35,410 nucleotides of DNA from Deltaproteobacteria bacterium (GCA_021163815.1 JAGGTJ010000174.1:1-35410); one strand, 5' to 3'. Counted from the first letter of the stretch, positions 17,826 to 26,100 are shown. The notes: generated by a model from the sequence alone, not told the origin. Program-made: numbers and translations.

Positions 17826-18911
17826 ATGGCACAAATTGATGCCTTTTTTAAGCTTATGCATGAACAGGGAGCATCAGATTTGCATCTTTTGTCAGGTCAG
17901 CAGCCTGTATTAAGAATAAATGGTGATCTTGAAAGGGTCAAGTACAAGGTTCTGGACGATGATGCTTTACGCTCCATGCTATATGAAATAGCCCCTGAAC
18001 ATAAACTGAAGGTGTTTGAAGATACGGGAGACATGGACTTTGCCTATGAAATTCCGGGGCTTGCAAGGTACCGCGCCAATTTTTTTCAGCAAAAACACGG
18101 AATAGGTGCAGTGTTCAGAGAAATTCCCTCTACAATCCTTACCTGTGATGAGCTTGGCCTCCCTCCGGTGGTTAAACGTCTTGCAAGCTTGCCAAGGGGC
18201 TTGGTTTTGGTTACCGGTCCCACTGGTTCCGGAAAGTCCACTACACTGGCGGCAATTATAGATGAGGCAAACAAGACCAGAAAGGACCATATACTTACAA
18301 TTGAGGATCCGATTGAGTTTGTACATAAGAGCCTTATGGCGGTTGTTAATCATAGAGAGGTGGGAGTGCATACCAAGACGTTCGCAACCGCCCTGAGGGG
18401 GGCACTCAGAGAAGATCCGGATATTATTCTGGTTGGGGAATTGCGTGATCTTGAGACCATTGCTCTTGCTATTGAAGCATCAGCTACCGGTCATCTGGTG
18501 TTTGGTACGCTTCATACATCGAGCGCTGCCAAGACGGTTGACAGGATAATAGAGGTATTCCCTGTCAGTCAGCAGGATCAGATAAGGAGCACCCTGTCTG
18601 AGAGCCTGAGGGCCGTTGTTGCCCAGAACCTGTTTAAACGTATTGATAGAAGGGGAAGGGTTGCAGCGCTTGAAATAATGATTGCAACACCGGCAGTAAG
18701 GAATCTTATCCGTGAGGCAAAGACGTATCAGATTCCATCAATGCTTCAGACAGGAAAAAAGTATGGGATGCAGACTCTTGATGATACCATAATGGCCCTT
18801 CTTAACAAAAAGCTTATAAGCCCGGAGGAGGCATATTCCAAGTGTAATGACAAGCCAAAATTTTTACCGTTTCTTAAAAATCCTCCGGTTGATTTTACCG
18901 ATGTGGTCTAA
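17826..18911 (+). CDS. pilT: Type IV pilus retraction ATPase PilT
   Basis: Hexameric ATPase at the inner face of the cytoplasmic membrane that drives pilus retraction and twitching. The N-terminal domain begins with the ASDLHL box (16-21). Walker A is GPTGSGKST (131-139), the Asp box is TIEDPIEF, Walker B is DIILVGELRD (199-208), and the His box is GHLVFGTLHTSSA. The C-terminal AVRNLIRE (290-297) is the PilT signature that separates it from PilB and GspE. Length is 361 residues, normal. AGGAGGT lies directly upstream at proper spacing. A consensus sigma-54 promoter is 160 bases upstream. It is followed by a pilU-like paralogue. The rest of the pilus machinery is not in the window. Confidence 0.96.
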   Translation: MAQIDAFFKLMHEQGASDLHLLSGQQPVLRINGDLERVKYKVLDDDALRSMLYEIAPEHKLKVFEDTGDMDFAYEIPGLARYRANFFQQKHGIGAVFREIPSTILTCDELGLPPVVKRLASLPRGLVLVTGPTGSGKSTTLAAIIDEANKTRKDHILTIEDPIEFVHKSLMAVVNHREVGVHTKTFATALRGALREDPDIILVGELRDLETIALAIEASATGHLVFGTLHTSSAAKTVDRIIEVFPVSQQDQIRSTLSESLRAVVAQNLFKRIDRRGRVAALEIMIATPAVRNLIREAKTYQIPSMLQTGKKYGMQTLDDTIMALLNKKLISPEEAYSKCNDKPKFLPFLKNPPVDFTDVV

Positions 18912-18990
18912 GTTATGAGAAACCGTCAAAAATTATTTGTGGATGGACATTATTTTGTTCATCTTTCTAATGGGCAAATGGAGAGATGTG

Positions 18991-20175
18991 ATGCGACAAC
19001 AGCAAATTGACTATATACTGACAACCATGCTGGAATCTCATGAAGGTGTCTCGGATCTCAATATCACCGTGGGCAAACCGTTTCAGGTGGAGTCGTCGGG
19101 TGAACTTAAACCGGTGTCTCTAAGTCCGCCAATCAAGCGAATATCACCGTTTCAGGCAGAAACTCTTGCCCTCAACATTATTGGTGGAGACCGCCGTTTA
19201 ACAAGAGAACTGTTGTCTAAGGGATCATGTGACCTCTCTTACAATCTGGCAGGGAAGGCTCGTTTCAGGGTAAACGTGTTTTCACGGCAGGGCACCTATT
19301 CAACTGTAATGAGGCAGTTGGCTACGAGAGTGCCAACCATAGATGATTTGGCCTTACCGACGGTGTTTCATGAGATTGCCAAGGAGAGGAATGGAATAGT
19401 GCTTTTTACCGGTGCTACTGGATCAGGAAAGAGTACTTCTCTTGCTGCTATCCTGGATGATATTAACAGCAATTTTTCTGTACATGTTGTGACCCTTGAG
19501 GATCCTGTAGAGTATGTACATCCGCAAAAAAAGGCCACCTTTAATCAAAGGGAACTCGGTACAGATTTTGATACCTTTGCTTCTGGTTTCAGGGCTGCAT
19601 TAAGACAGGCTCCAAAGGTAGTCCTTGTTGGTGAAATGAGAGACAGGGAGACCATGGAGATAGCCTTGAGTGCTGCAGAAACCGGTCATCTTGTGTTAAG
19701 CACCCTTCATACGGTTGATGCAGGGCAGACAATCAACAGGATTGTGGGAATGTTTGATTTGGAAGAGGAAAAACTGATTCGTACCCGTCTTGCCGATACG
19801 GTCAGGTGGATTGTGTGTCAGCGCCTGTTACCTAAGGTGGACGGAAGAAGAGTTGCTGCCATTGAAATTATGAAGTCTGATATAAGGGTTAAGGACAATA
19901 TAGTGAATGGGGAAACAGAGGAAAGGACATTCTATGACATAATCGAATCAGGACAGGCATTTGGAATGAGAACATTTGATCAGGCGATTGCAGACCTGTT
20001 TGAGAGAGGGCTTATTACTGAAGAGGTCGCCATGAGTTATGCCTCCAGGAAATCTGTAGTTGGCAGAAGTATTGATTCGATTAAGGCTGCAAGGGGAGAA
20101 AAGACCTCTGATATTGAAGGGCTGTCTGTTGATACAGAGTATGGAAAAGAAAAACGGAACAGGGATTTCTGGTAG
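18991..20175 (+). CDS. pilU: PilU-like type IV pilus retraction ATPase (PilT paralogue)
   Basis: Second PilT-family ATPase of 394 residues. Walker A is GATGSGKST (141-149), with the Asp box TLEDPVEYVHP, Walker B KVVLVGEMRD and the His box GHLVLSTLHTVDAGQT. The N-terminal SDLNITVG (21-28) replaces the ASDLHL box, and the C-terminus has SDIRVKDNIVNGE where PilT has AVRNLIRE. Both changes suit a PilU-type auxiliary motor. The start is ATG 18991 because GGAG (18980-18983) is 7 bases upstream. The frame stays open to 18937, but those 18 codons are hydrophobic and lack a ribosome site. The gap to pilT is 79 bases, so they are probably co-transcribed. The symbol is by position and family, not proven orthology. 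Confidence 0.88.
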   Translation: MRQQQIDYILTTMLESHEGVSDLNITVGKPFQVESSGELKPVSLSPPIKRISPFQAETLALNIIGGDRRLTRELLSKGSCDLSYNLAGKARFRVNVFSRQGTYSTVMRQLATRVPTIDDLALPTVFHEIAKERNGIVLFTGATGSGKSTSLAAILDDINSNFSVHVVTLEDPVEYVHPQKKATFNQRELGTDFDTFASGFRAALRQAPKVVLVGEMRDRETMEIALSAAETGHLVLSTLHTVDAGQTINRIVGMFDLEEEKLIRTRLADTVRWIVCQRLLPKVDGRRVAAIEIMKSDIRVKDNIVNGETEERTFYDIIESGQAFGMRTFDQAIADLFERGLITEEVAMSYASRKSVVGRSIDSIKAARGEKTSDIEGLSVDTEYGKEKRNRDFW

Positions 20176-20245
20176 GTATGGAGTGCTGGCCTGATATGTA
20201 TTGATACTGCAGATCACGGTTGCCTTGTAATGAAACACTATGAGA

Positions 20246-20263
20246 TTTTTTACGACGCCATCA
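20246..20263 (-). repeat. R1 terminal repeat (inverted, fragment)
   Basis: The complement reads TGATGGCGTCGTAAAAAA, matching the left terminus of R1 at 25071 almost base for base. Weak similarity to R1 may continue toward 20176, suggesting a decayed copy between the pilU-like gene and the next gene. Confidence 0.55.
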
Positions 20264-20288
20264 TATTTGATTTTAAGGAGATATACCA

Positions 20289-20969
20289 ATGCAGATTCAA
20301 TGTGATAAGTGTGGAAAGAAACTTGTTATTCCCGATGAAAAAATTCCTGCAAATACCCACGTAGCCATATCATGTCCTCAGTGCAAAAACAGGATATCCC
20401 TATCTGTTGATAAGACAGACAGGAAGGGAGGATCTTTGGGATCTGTCTCTTTGAACAGGGTTTCTGGCAAACAGGCACAGGATAGGGATATGTACAGCCA
20501 TGATTATGATGACAGTGTGCTTGATCTGTACGAGAATGGAATGACAGCAGCCATAATCATTACTGATGACAGGACCCTGGCAGAGAGAACAGGGCGTGCT
20601 ATTGTGGAGTTGAAATACAGAAGTGTTCCAGCTTTTACGTCGAGAGATGCAATAGGCAAGCTCAGACTTCATCAGTTTGACCTGTTGATTATGAATGATA
20701 ATTTCGAGGATATGTCTATTGAAAATAATCCTATAATGAAATACTTAAATCATCTTTCCATGTCTGTCAGAAGGCGGATGTTTGTAACATTGATAAGTGA
20801 AGAATTTAAAACCATGGATGAACTGATGGCATTTGCATTGAGTGTTGATCTGATAATAAACATGAAGGATATAGAGAAAATAGCCATTATCTTAAAACAT
20901 GCAATTTCCGCGCATGAAAAATTTTATAAGGTATTTACCGATACCTTGGCAGAAATTGGTTATGCGTAA
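20289..20969 (+). CDS. Zinc-ribbon protein with a degenerate receiver-like domain
   Basis: The N-terminus is a zinc ribbon (Cys5, Cys8, Cys29, Cys32) of the type found at the start of many deltaproteobacterial regulatory proteins. A linker of about 45 residues follows. Residues about 85-205 look like a CheY-type fold: hydrophobic strand AAIIITDD with the two acidic residues, and strand FDLLIMND. The phosphorylation aspartate appears to be Asn136, and the conserved Lys-Pro near the end is missing, so it is probably a pseudo-receiver. AAGGAGAT lies 6 bases before the ATG. It follows the pilT-pilU pair by 113 bases on the same strand, suggesting a role in pilus motor control; that is inference. 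I cannot name a characterised family. Confidence 0.75.
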   Translation: MQIQCDKCGKKLVIPDEKIPANTHVAISCPQCKNRISLSVDKTDRKGGSLGSVSLNRVSGKQAQDRDMYSHDYDDSVLDLYENGMTAAIIITDDRTLAERTGRAIVELKYRSVPAFTSRDAIGKLRLHQFDLLIMNDNFEDMSIENNPIMKYLNHLSMSVRRRMFVTLISEEFKTMDELMAFALSVDLIINMKDIEKIAIILKHAISAHEKFYKVFTDTLAEIGYA

Positions 20970-20977
20970 AAATCTGC

Positions 20978-21207
20978 GGGGGACACCCGCCCCTTAAGCA
21001 TTCCCAGCACTCAACTACTAATCAGAAAATGGTTTGCCGAGAGGCTTGGGTTACCTGATGAAGGACTATGCTTTCTATAGAGTTTTTTGGAGAGTTGAGT
21101 GCTGGGCTGCGGTTTCCCCCACTGATAAGTCACGAAGAAACGGCACCCTCCCGGCAGTTGCGTCAGAAAAAGCCTCCTACCCCAGCGCTGTGTTCGCTGT
21201 TATTCCC
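20978..21207 (+). repeat. R2 structured repeat, copy 1
   Basis: Non-coding element starting GGGGGACACCCGCCCC. It contains a perfect 14-bp inverted repeat, CCCAGCACTCAACT (21003-21016) with AGTTGAGTGCTGGG (21093-21106), enclosing 76 bases. A core of about 100 bases (21105-21207) follows that differs from the inverted copy at 32692-32843 at only about three positions. GGGGGA (20978-20983) can pair with TCCCCC (21115-21120) around the long stem. Confidence 0.75.
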
Positions 21208-21517
21208 CTTATCCTCTCCTTTTTGTATGGTTCTGTATAATTGTGAGACCATATCTTTATTAAACTTTTAATGGTGCCCATTTACAAATAAATTGTTGGA
21301 CGCTATAAAGGTTTCAGTTCATACCTAAAACCCGCATAAACTATTTTCAAGAAGAAAAATATGCTTTTAATATCAAGGAATTATAGAAATGTTGTGCTTG
21401 TATAACTCTCATCAGTTTAAATATGGTCATGGTTAGAATTTTGGCCTTCCCTGAACTTGAACAAAATTGAATATTATGTAAGTGTCTCAATATGTTATGT
21501 AATGTTGGTGTGTTTTT
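21208..21517. other. Intergenic region before the MenE-like gene
   Basis: A+T-rich, with an R4 left end at 21320-21352 and no gene. A possible weak promoter for the next gene is TTGAAT, 18 bases, TATGTT near 21467-21500. TTGAACAAAATTGAA occurs here and also, on the minus strand, in the ftsH leader near 17065. Confidence 0.4.
21320..21352 (+). repeat. R4 repeat, left-end fragment
   Basis: TACCTAAAACCCGCATAAA followed by CTATTTTCAA matches the left end of the complete R4 element at 31113. Confidence 0.55.
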
Positions 21518-23110
21518 ATGGACAAAGAAGAGATGATTCCATTATTTGAGATGGCAATAAGGCATCCTGATGATGTGGCTATAGTTACACCGGATACGGT
21601 CATAACATACAGACAATATTTATGTGCCATTATTAATGCCTCTATACGCCTGTACATTGCAGGGATCAGACATGGTGATCGTGTTGCTGTTCTGGCGCCA
21701 ACTTCCCCTGAATACATCATCTTGACCATGGCCCTGTGGCTTTTAAGGGCTGTTATGGTGCCTTTAAATACACGATGGCCCGAAAGAGACATAAAGAGGT
21801 CTCTGCGTGATATTTGCAGCGCAAGGCTCGTTGTTTCATATGAAACTGCCTCTACTGTGTCTTTTGAAGATACCCTGTTTATGGAAGATATGGTTTTACC
21901 AACATGGACAGATGATAAAAAGGGCTGTAAACAGCTTTTTTGTTGTAAACATGCAAACAGTGGGTGCAATAACAAAAAACCGTCTTTATCTTCCAAGATC
22001 TCCATACGGTCTTTGTATTCAGTGATGCCCCCTTGTTTTGAGGCATCTGTCGGGTTTTTTGATGATATCAAAACACTCTCGTTTTCTTGTGATCAGGATG
22101 CCACGATAATATTTACGTCCGGCAGTTCAGGAAAACAGAAAGCTGTTCTGCATTCCCTTGGCAACCATTACTACAGCGCATTGGGATCTAATGTTAATAT
22201 TTCTCTTACTTCCGGTGACCGTTGGGGGCTTGTTCTGCCTCTTTATCATGTTGGGGGACTTGCTATTCCTGTTCGTGCACTTTTATCCGGTGCCGCTGTT
22301 GCCATACCTTATAAGGGGATGACAATACCGGATGCAATAAGGCATATGAATATTACCCATATCTCTATGGTACCAACCCAGCTCATACGAATTATGGATA
22401 GTAATGCACCTTCTTACCTTTCAGGTATGAAAGCTGTTTTGCTTGGAGGTGATTCTGCCCCTGCAGATCTGATTGCAAGGGCAACTGAAAACCGTATCCC
22501 ACTGGTTACCAGTTACGGATCCACTGAAATGACCTCACAGATTACCGCGACAATGCCGCGAGACAGCACTCCTCATGTCTTTACCTCGGGAAAGCTGCTC
22601 CCCTACAGGCAGCTTATGATATGTGATGACGGTGAGATCCTTGTGAGGGGGGCTACACTTTTCAAGGGGTATGTCAATGGAAAGGAAACAATAAAAACAG
22701 GAGATGGCGGGTGGTTTCATACGGGCGACCTCGGTTTTTTGGATAAGGACGGTTATCTTACGGTAACGGGCAGAAAGGATAATATGTTTATCTCTGGAGG
22801 AGAAAACATACAGCCGGAGCATATCGAAAGGGAGATCCTGAAACTTGACGGGGTAGCGCAGGCAATAGTAGTGTCTGTTGAAGATTATGAATATGGGAAT
22901 CGTCCGGCAGCATTTATAATGATGAAAGACAATGTTGCGTTAGATCCTGTTAAGATAACGGGTGGATTGGCAGGCAGGCTTCCAAAATTTATGATTCCTG
23001 TAGGTATTTATCCGTGGCCAGATGAATTTGAACAAAAAGGGATTAAGATAAACAGGCAATATTTCCAGAAATTGGCACGGAAATTATTCTCTTTATCTGC
23101 AAACAGATAG
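21518..23110 (+). CDS. menE: AMP-dependent acyl-CoA ligase, MenE-like (o-succinylbenzoate-CoA ligase type)
   Basis: Adenylate-forming enzyme that activates an acid with ATP and joins it to CoA. The P-loop is IIFTSGSSGKQKAVLHS. SYGSTEM, the TGDLGFLD loop and GRKDNMFISGGENIQPEHIE are clear, and the C-terminal KGIKINR carries the likely catalytic lysine. Overall features fit MenE, the menaquinone pathway ligase, better than fatty-acyl or acetate ligases, but no other men gene is nearby, so substrate and symbol are tentative. Length is 530 residues, slightly long because of a linker (about 125-175) containing five cysteines. The Shine-Dalgarno is weak. The stop is followed by an R4 end. Confidence 0.75.
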   Translation: MDKEEMIPLFEMAIRHPDDVAIVTPDTVITYRQYLCAIINASIRLYIAGIRHGDRVAVLAPTSPEYIILTMALWLLRAVMVPLNTRWPERDIKRSLRDICSARLVVSYETASTVSFEDTLFMEDMVLPTWTDDKKGCKQLFCCKHANSGCNNKKPSLSSKISIRSLYSVMPPCFEASVGFFDDIKTLSFSCDQDATIIFTSGSSGKQKAVLHSLGNHYYSALGSNVNISLTSGDRWGLVLPLYHVGGLAIPVRALLSGAAVAIPYKGMTIPDAIRHMNITHISMVPTQLIRIMDSNAPSYLSGMKAVLLGGDSAPADLIARATENRIPLVTSYGSTEMTSQITATMPRDSTPHVFTSGKLLPYRQLMICDDGEILVRGATLFKGYVNGKETIKTGDGGWFHTGDLGFLDKDGYLTVTGRKDNMFISGGENIQPEHIEREILKLDGVAQAIVVSVEDYEYGNRPAAFIMMKDNVALDPVKITGGLAGRLPKFMIPVGIYPWPDEFEQKGIKINRQYFQKLARKLFSLSANR

Positions 23111-23118
23111 TCTTTATT

Positions 23119-23150
23119 TACACCTGAACACTGTATAAACTGTTCGCAAA
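23119..23150 (+). repeat. R4-like left-end fragment
   Basis: ACACCTGAACACTGTATAAA followed by CTGTTCGCAAAA resembles the R4 left end, more diverged than other copies. Confidence 0.4.
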
Positions 23151-23170
23151 AACACATAAGTGGGAATGTG

Positions 23171-23201
23171 TTCATCGCTGCAGGTTTCCTGGAGCGATGA
23201 A
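23171..23201 (+). promoter_or_regulatory. Strong hairpin in the leader of the aminopeptidase gene
   Basis: TTCATCGCT (23171-23179) pairs perfectly with AGCGATGAA (23193-23201). An inner CAGG/CCTG stem with a TTT loop extends it past one G-G mismatch. No T-run follows, so it does not look like a terminator. It ends about 20 bases before the ribosome site of the gene at 23236, so it may affect transcript stability or initiation. Confidence 0.5.
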
Positions 23202-23235
23202 ACATGTCTTAATAATAATGATAGAGGAAAAATTT

Positions 23236-24132
23236 ATGTCAAGTAAACACAAAGTCAAGATAGGCAGGAACGATCCCTGTCCCTGTGGGAGTGGATTAAA
23301 GTACAAAAAATGCTGTATGAATAACAGGTCGGTCTCCAGTGTCAATATAAAGGACAAATACATGCAAAAATACAAGATCATGCTGAAGACAGAGAAAGAT
23401 GTGGAAGGTATAAGACAGGCAGGTCGTCTTGCACTGGAAACGCTTAAGCTGGTTGAGGAAAGGATACAGCCGGGCATTACCACAGACGAAATTAATACTA
23501 TAGTTCATGAATTTACTGTAAAAAACGGTGCGATTCCGGCTCCTTTAAACTATAATGGATTTCCAAAAAGCGTGTGTACCTCTGTGAACGAGGTTATATG
23601 TCATGGTATTCCGGGAGACAGGGTTTTAAAAGACGGAGACATTATCAATGTAGATGTTACCCCTATATTGAATGGATACTTTGCAGATGTAAACAAGACC
23701 TTTTTTGTTGGTACTCCGACCAAAGATGCAAAAAAGATCGTCGCGGTTGCAAGGGAAAGCCTGAGAAGAGGCATTTCAATGGTTAAGCCAGGCAACAGGG
23801 TTGGGGATATAGGTTGGGCAATCAGCCGCTATGCAGAGGGAGAAGGATGTTCAGTGGTCAAGGAGTTTGTGGGACATGGTGTAGGACTGGAATTTCATGA
23901 GCCTCCTCAGATTCCCCATTATGGAAGAAGGGGCCATGGCATAGAACTGGTTCCAGGAATGGTGTTTACCATTGAACCTATGATAAATATTGGTGGGGCA
24001 GCACTTAGGATACTGGAGGATCACTGGACAGCCGTTACCCTAGATGGTTCTCTTTCTGCCCAGTTTGAGCAAACCATTCTTGTTACTGAAAATGGTTATG
24101 AGATTCTTACTCCTTTTGATCCAGATGAATAA
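23236..24132 (+). CDS. map: Type I methionine aminopeptidase with N-terminal SEC-C zinc motif
   Basis: Removes the initiator methionine from new proteins. An N-terminal SEC-C motif ([11 protein letters not shown], then CC; Cys15, 17, 26, 27) probably binds zinc and aids ribosome contact. The pita-bread peptidase domain follows from about residue 45. Its parts are the CHGIPG histidine region, the metal-ligand aspartates in INVDVTP and YFADVNKTF, the FVGHGVG histidine, and glutamates in TIEPM and QFEQT. Length is 298 residues. ATG 23236 is chosen: AGAGGA lies about 8 bases upstream and SEC-C then begins near residue 10. An earlier ATG at 23197 adds 13 hydrophobic residues and sits inside the leader hairpin. 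Confidence 0.95.
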   Translation: MSSKHKVKIGRNDPCPCGSGLKYKKCCMNNRSVSSVNIKDKYMQKYKIMLKTEKDVEGIRQAGRLALETLKLVEERIQPGITTDEINTIVHEFTVKNGAIPAPLNYNGFPKSVCTSVNEVICHGIPGDRVLKDGDIINVDVTPILNGYFADVNKTFFVGTPTKDAKKIVAVARESLRRGISMVKPGNRVGDIGWAISRYAEGEGCSVVKEFVGHGVGLEFHEPPQIPHYGRRGHGIELVPGMVFTIEPMINIGGAALRILEDHWTAVTLDGSLSAQFEQTILVTENGYEILTPFDPDE

Positions 24133-24181
24133 TATCAGCAATCTTTAAATTTCGCCATGCTGTTTTTAAGGGGTTTGATCT

Positions 24182-25084
24182 GTGGAAATAGTCCAGGCAT
24201 TAAAGGCAGAGGCCAATAACTTGGGTTTTGCAGCCATAGGTTTTTCAGAACTTAAGAGACCTGTATTTTTTGATCAGTTTTGCCTTTGGGTGGATAGGGG
24301 TAAAAATGGGGATATGGCCTGGCTTAACAGGAATGTGGATATAAGAGAAAATCCGGAAAAACTTCTGTATGGCTGCAAGACAATTATCAGCCTTGCTTAT
24401 CCCTATTCGACCAAAAAGCCAGGGACACCGGATGGATTTACCGCAGCAAGATATACTGAGCCCAAAAAACGGGATTATCATTATAGGCTCAGAAAGCTTG
24501 GGAAACGTATGGTTTCCTTTCTTAAAACAATAGATCCATCGAGCAGGTCAAGGGTATGTGTGGATTCTGCCCCTATTCTTGAACGAAGCTTTGCATATAC
24601 ATCAGGTATAGGCTTTATCGGGAAAAACAATATGTTGATTGTTCCTGGCTTTGGATCGTATGTCTTTCTTGTAGAGATCTTGACGACCATTCCCATAGAC
24701 TTCCCGGATATATCTCCGATGGAAAGCAGGTGCGGTTCATGTACCAGGTGCATGGATGCATGTCCCACCGGGGCCTTGGAGTCGCCATATTCCATTGATG
24801 CCAGAAGATGTCTCTCTTATTTAACTATTGAGAATAACGATGCGTTATCTCCTGAAGCCGTAAAAAGGATGAAAAATTGTTTTTTGGGGTGTGATGTATG
24901 TCAGGAGGCATGTCCTTTTAACAGGGATCCGTTATCTGTTGACGTTCTGTTGCCATCAGCCAGGGAATTTTTATCTATGAGCAGTGAGGAGTTTAAGAAC
25001 AGGTTGGGTAAGACAGCCTTTGGCTATGCAGGCCTTGATAAGATTAAGAGAAACCTGTCTCCATTATACCTGATGGCGTCGTAA
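24182..25084 (+). CDS. queG: Epoxyqueuosine reductase QueG
   Basis: Cobalamin- and Fe-S-dependent enzyme that converts epoxyqueuosine to queuosine in tRNA. VDSAPILERSFAY contains the catalytic aspartate (Asp128). Cluster 1 is CGSCTRCMDACP (Cys184, 187, 190, 194). Cluster 2 uses Cys210 and CDVCQEACP (Cys237, 240, 244). At 300 residues it is shorter than QueG proteins with a C-terminal HEAT-repeat part, and it ends right after the conserved KRN region. The final Met-Ala-Ser and the stop are encoded by the left terminus of an R1 element inserted at 25071. The start is GTG 24182, with AAGGGG about 8 bases upstream. Function is probably retained because both clusters and the active site precede the element. 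Confidence 0.93.
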   Translation: MEIVQALKAEANNLGFAAIGFSELKRPVFFDQFCLWVDRGKNGDMAWLNRNVDIRENPEKLLYGCKTIISLAYPYSTKKPGTPDGFTAARYTEPKKRDYHYRLRKLGKRMVSFLKTIDPSSRSRVCVDSAPILERSFAYTSGIGFIGKNNMLIVPGFGSYVFLVEILTTIPIDFPDISPMESRCGSCTRCMDACPTGALESPYSIDARRCLSYLTIENNDALSPEAVKRMKNCFLGCDVCQEACPFNRDPLSVDVLLPSAREFLSMSSEEFKNRLGKTAFGYAGLDKIKRNLSPLYLMAS

Positions 25085-25222
25085 AAGGTCTCCATCTACT
25101 GTGAGCGTTTGGCCATACGCTTTACATACTACCTGTATGCCTTCACGCATGACCAAACACCATACCTTGTATATGAAGATTTTTACCTACCCATATCGGT
25201 TCTGCTTTTTACAGCTTCATCA
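25071..25222 (+). mobile_element. R1 MITE-like element, copy 2, at the queG 3' end
   Basis: A 152-base non-coding element. The left end TGATGGCGTCGTAAAAGG and the complement of the right end, TGATGAAGCTGTAAAAAG, are inverted repeats. TACC occurs directly before it (25067-25070) and directly after it (25223-25226), a candidate 4-base target duplication. The internal stem pairs 25105-25119 with 25146-25160. It overlaps the last codons of queG. Confidence 0.78.
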
Positions 25223-25295
25223 TACCTAAGGTCTGTATAAACTGTTTTCATAAGGTAGTTAGGATATTTTGGATTCTGTTATGCCGGTTTAGATG
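25223..25295 (+). repeat. Composite of R4 left end and R3 right part
   Basis: TACCTAAGGTCTGTATAAA and CTGTTTTCATA match R4. Then AGGATATTTTGGATTCTG and TTATGCCGGTTTAG match R3. The two families are joined here within 73 bases, directly after the R1 element. Confidence 0.55.
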
Positions 25296-25584
25296 ACAAA
25301 TAAAAACTTGACTTTTTTTGTTGCAGGTTTTAAATAGATATCTATCTATAAATGAGGAGTTTTGTCCAATATCAAGGTATGTGTAAATCTTGATCGAAAC
25401 AATACGAGGTGTTTTTGAGGGCTGGAGGTTGGGTCTGACCTGTTTGTTGGTAGGCAGGTACAGAAAATGGGCAAAAGAGGATGTTATACAAAGGGCTCAT
25501 ATTATTGTGTCTGAAAATTGATTTATGGATAGGTTCTGGCTATAAGAGTTAAGGATTACAAATAAACTTAAGGAGGTAAGTATA
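25296..25584. other. Leader region of the MaoC-like pair
   Basis: No gene seen. It contains a sigma-70-like promoter at 25308-25336 and, if that is used, a leader of about 240 bases before the first hotdog gene. No known riboswitch was recognised in the leader. Confidence 0.4.
25308..25336 (+). promoter_or_regulatory. Candidate sigma-70 promoter for the MaoC-like pair
   Basis: TTGACT at 25308-25313, then 16 or 17 bases to TTAAAT/TAAATA ending at 25336. The -35 match is good and the -10 moderate. It lies in the long gap after queG and points at the two hotdog genes. Confidence 0.45.
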
Positions 25585-26079
25585 ATGCCACAAGCAGTAG
25601 TTCCGACACTTAGATGGGAAGATTTGTGGGTAGGTTGGGGTTTCCCCGAGTATTATTGGGCTACCACGCCTAATGAACTGATGATGTTTGCACAGGTTAT
25701 AGGTGCAACAGATCCGATTTATTTTGATGATGCAGTAGCCAAGGCTGCAGGACTTGAAACCATATGTGCACATGGTGGTTATCTGAATCTCTTTCATTTT
25801 GAGAAGGTTTTGGTAACGGCCGCAAATACAAACCCTGTTTTTCCGACCATGCACAATCGGTCAACTATCGATTTTTTTGCCCCAATTTATCCCGGTGATA
25901 TCCTGACGATCAAATCAAGGATAGCGGACAAGGTAAAATCTTCCAAGGGTAAAAAATTTGCTGCTTTTGAGATTGAGATATACAACCAGAAAGGTGAGAA
26001 GGTAGCAAGGAAGATTCACAGTTCACAGTGGCTCAGTGAATGGCCAGGAACAAAATCCGGTCCAAGGCCTTTGTATTAA
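25585..26079 (+). CDS. MaoC-like hotdog-fold protein (N-terminal dehydratase type), subunit 1
   Basis: A 164-residue hotdog protein resembling the N-terminal half of MaoC/FAS1-type dehydratases, which hydrate or dehydrate acyl thioesters. The usual active-site motif is G-D-x-N-P-x-H. Here the matching stretch is GATDPIY (40-46), so the aspartate and histidine positions are Ala and Tyr. This suggests a non-catalytic subunit, as in two-gene heterodimers of this fold. AAGGAGGT precedes the ATG at good spacing, a strong ribosome site. The next gene, 21 bases on, is a second hotdog protein; the pair has its own promoter candidate and terminator. Substrate unknown. Confidence 0.78.
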   Translation: MPQAVVPTLRWEDLWVGWGFPEYYWATTPNELMMFAQVIGATDPIYFDDAVAKAAGLETICAHGGYLNLFHFEKVLVTAANTNPVFPTMHNRSTIDFFAPIYPGDILTIKSRIADKVKSSKGKKFAAFEIEIYNQKGEKVARKIHSSQWLSEWPGTKSGPRPLY

Positions 26080-26100
26080 ATGCGAAAAAGGGGGTAAAAA

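Noticed and set aside
21034-21240. 68-codon open frame over the R2 core
   Set aside because: The region is better explained by structure and repetition; the inverted copy at 32.7 kb does not preserve a start codon in the same frame.
22020-22060. Terminator-like hairpin GATGCC/GGCATC followed by T inside the MenE-like gene
   Set aside because: It lies within an intact coding frame that continues with conserved motifs; probably chance.
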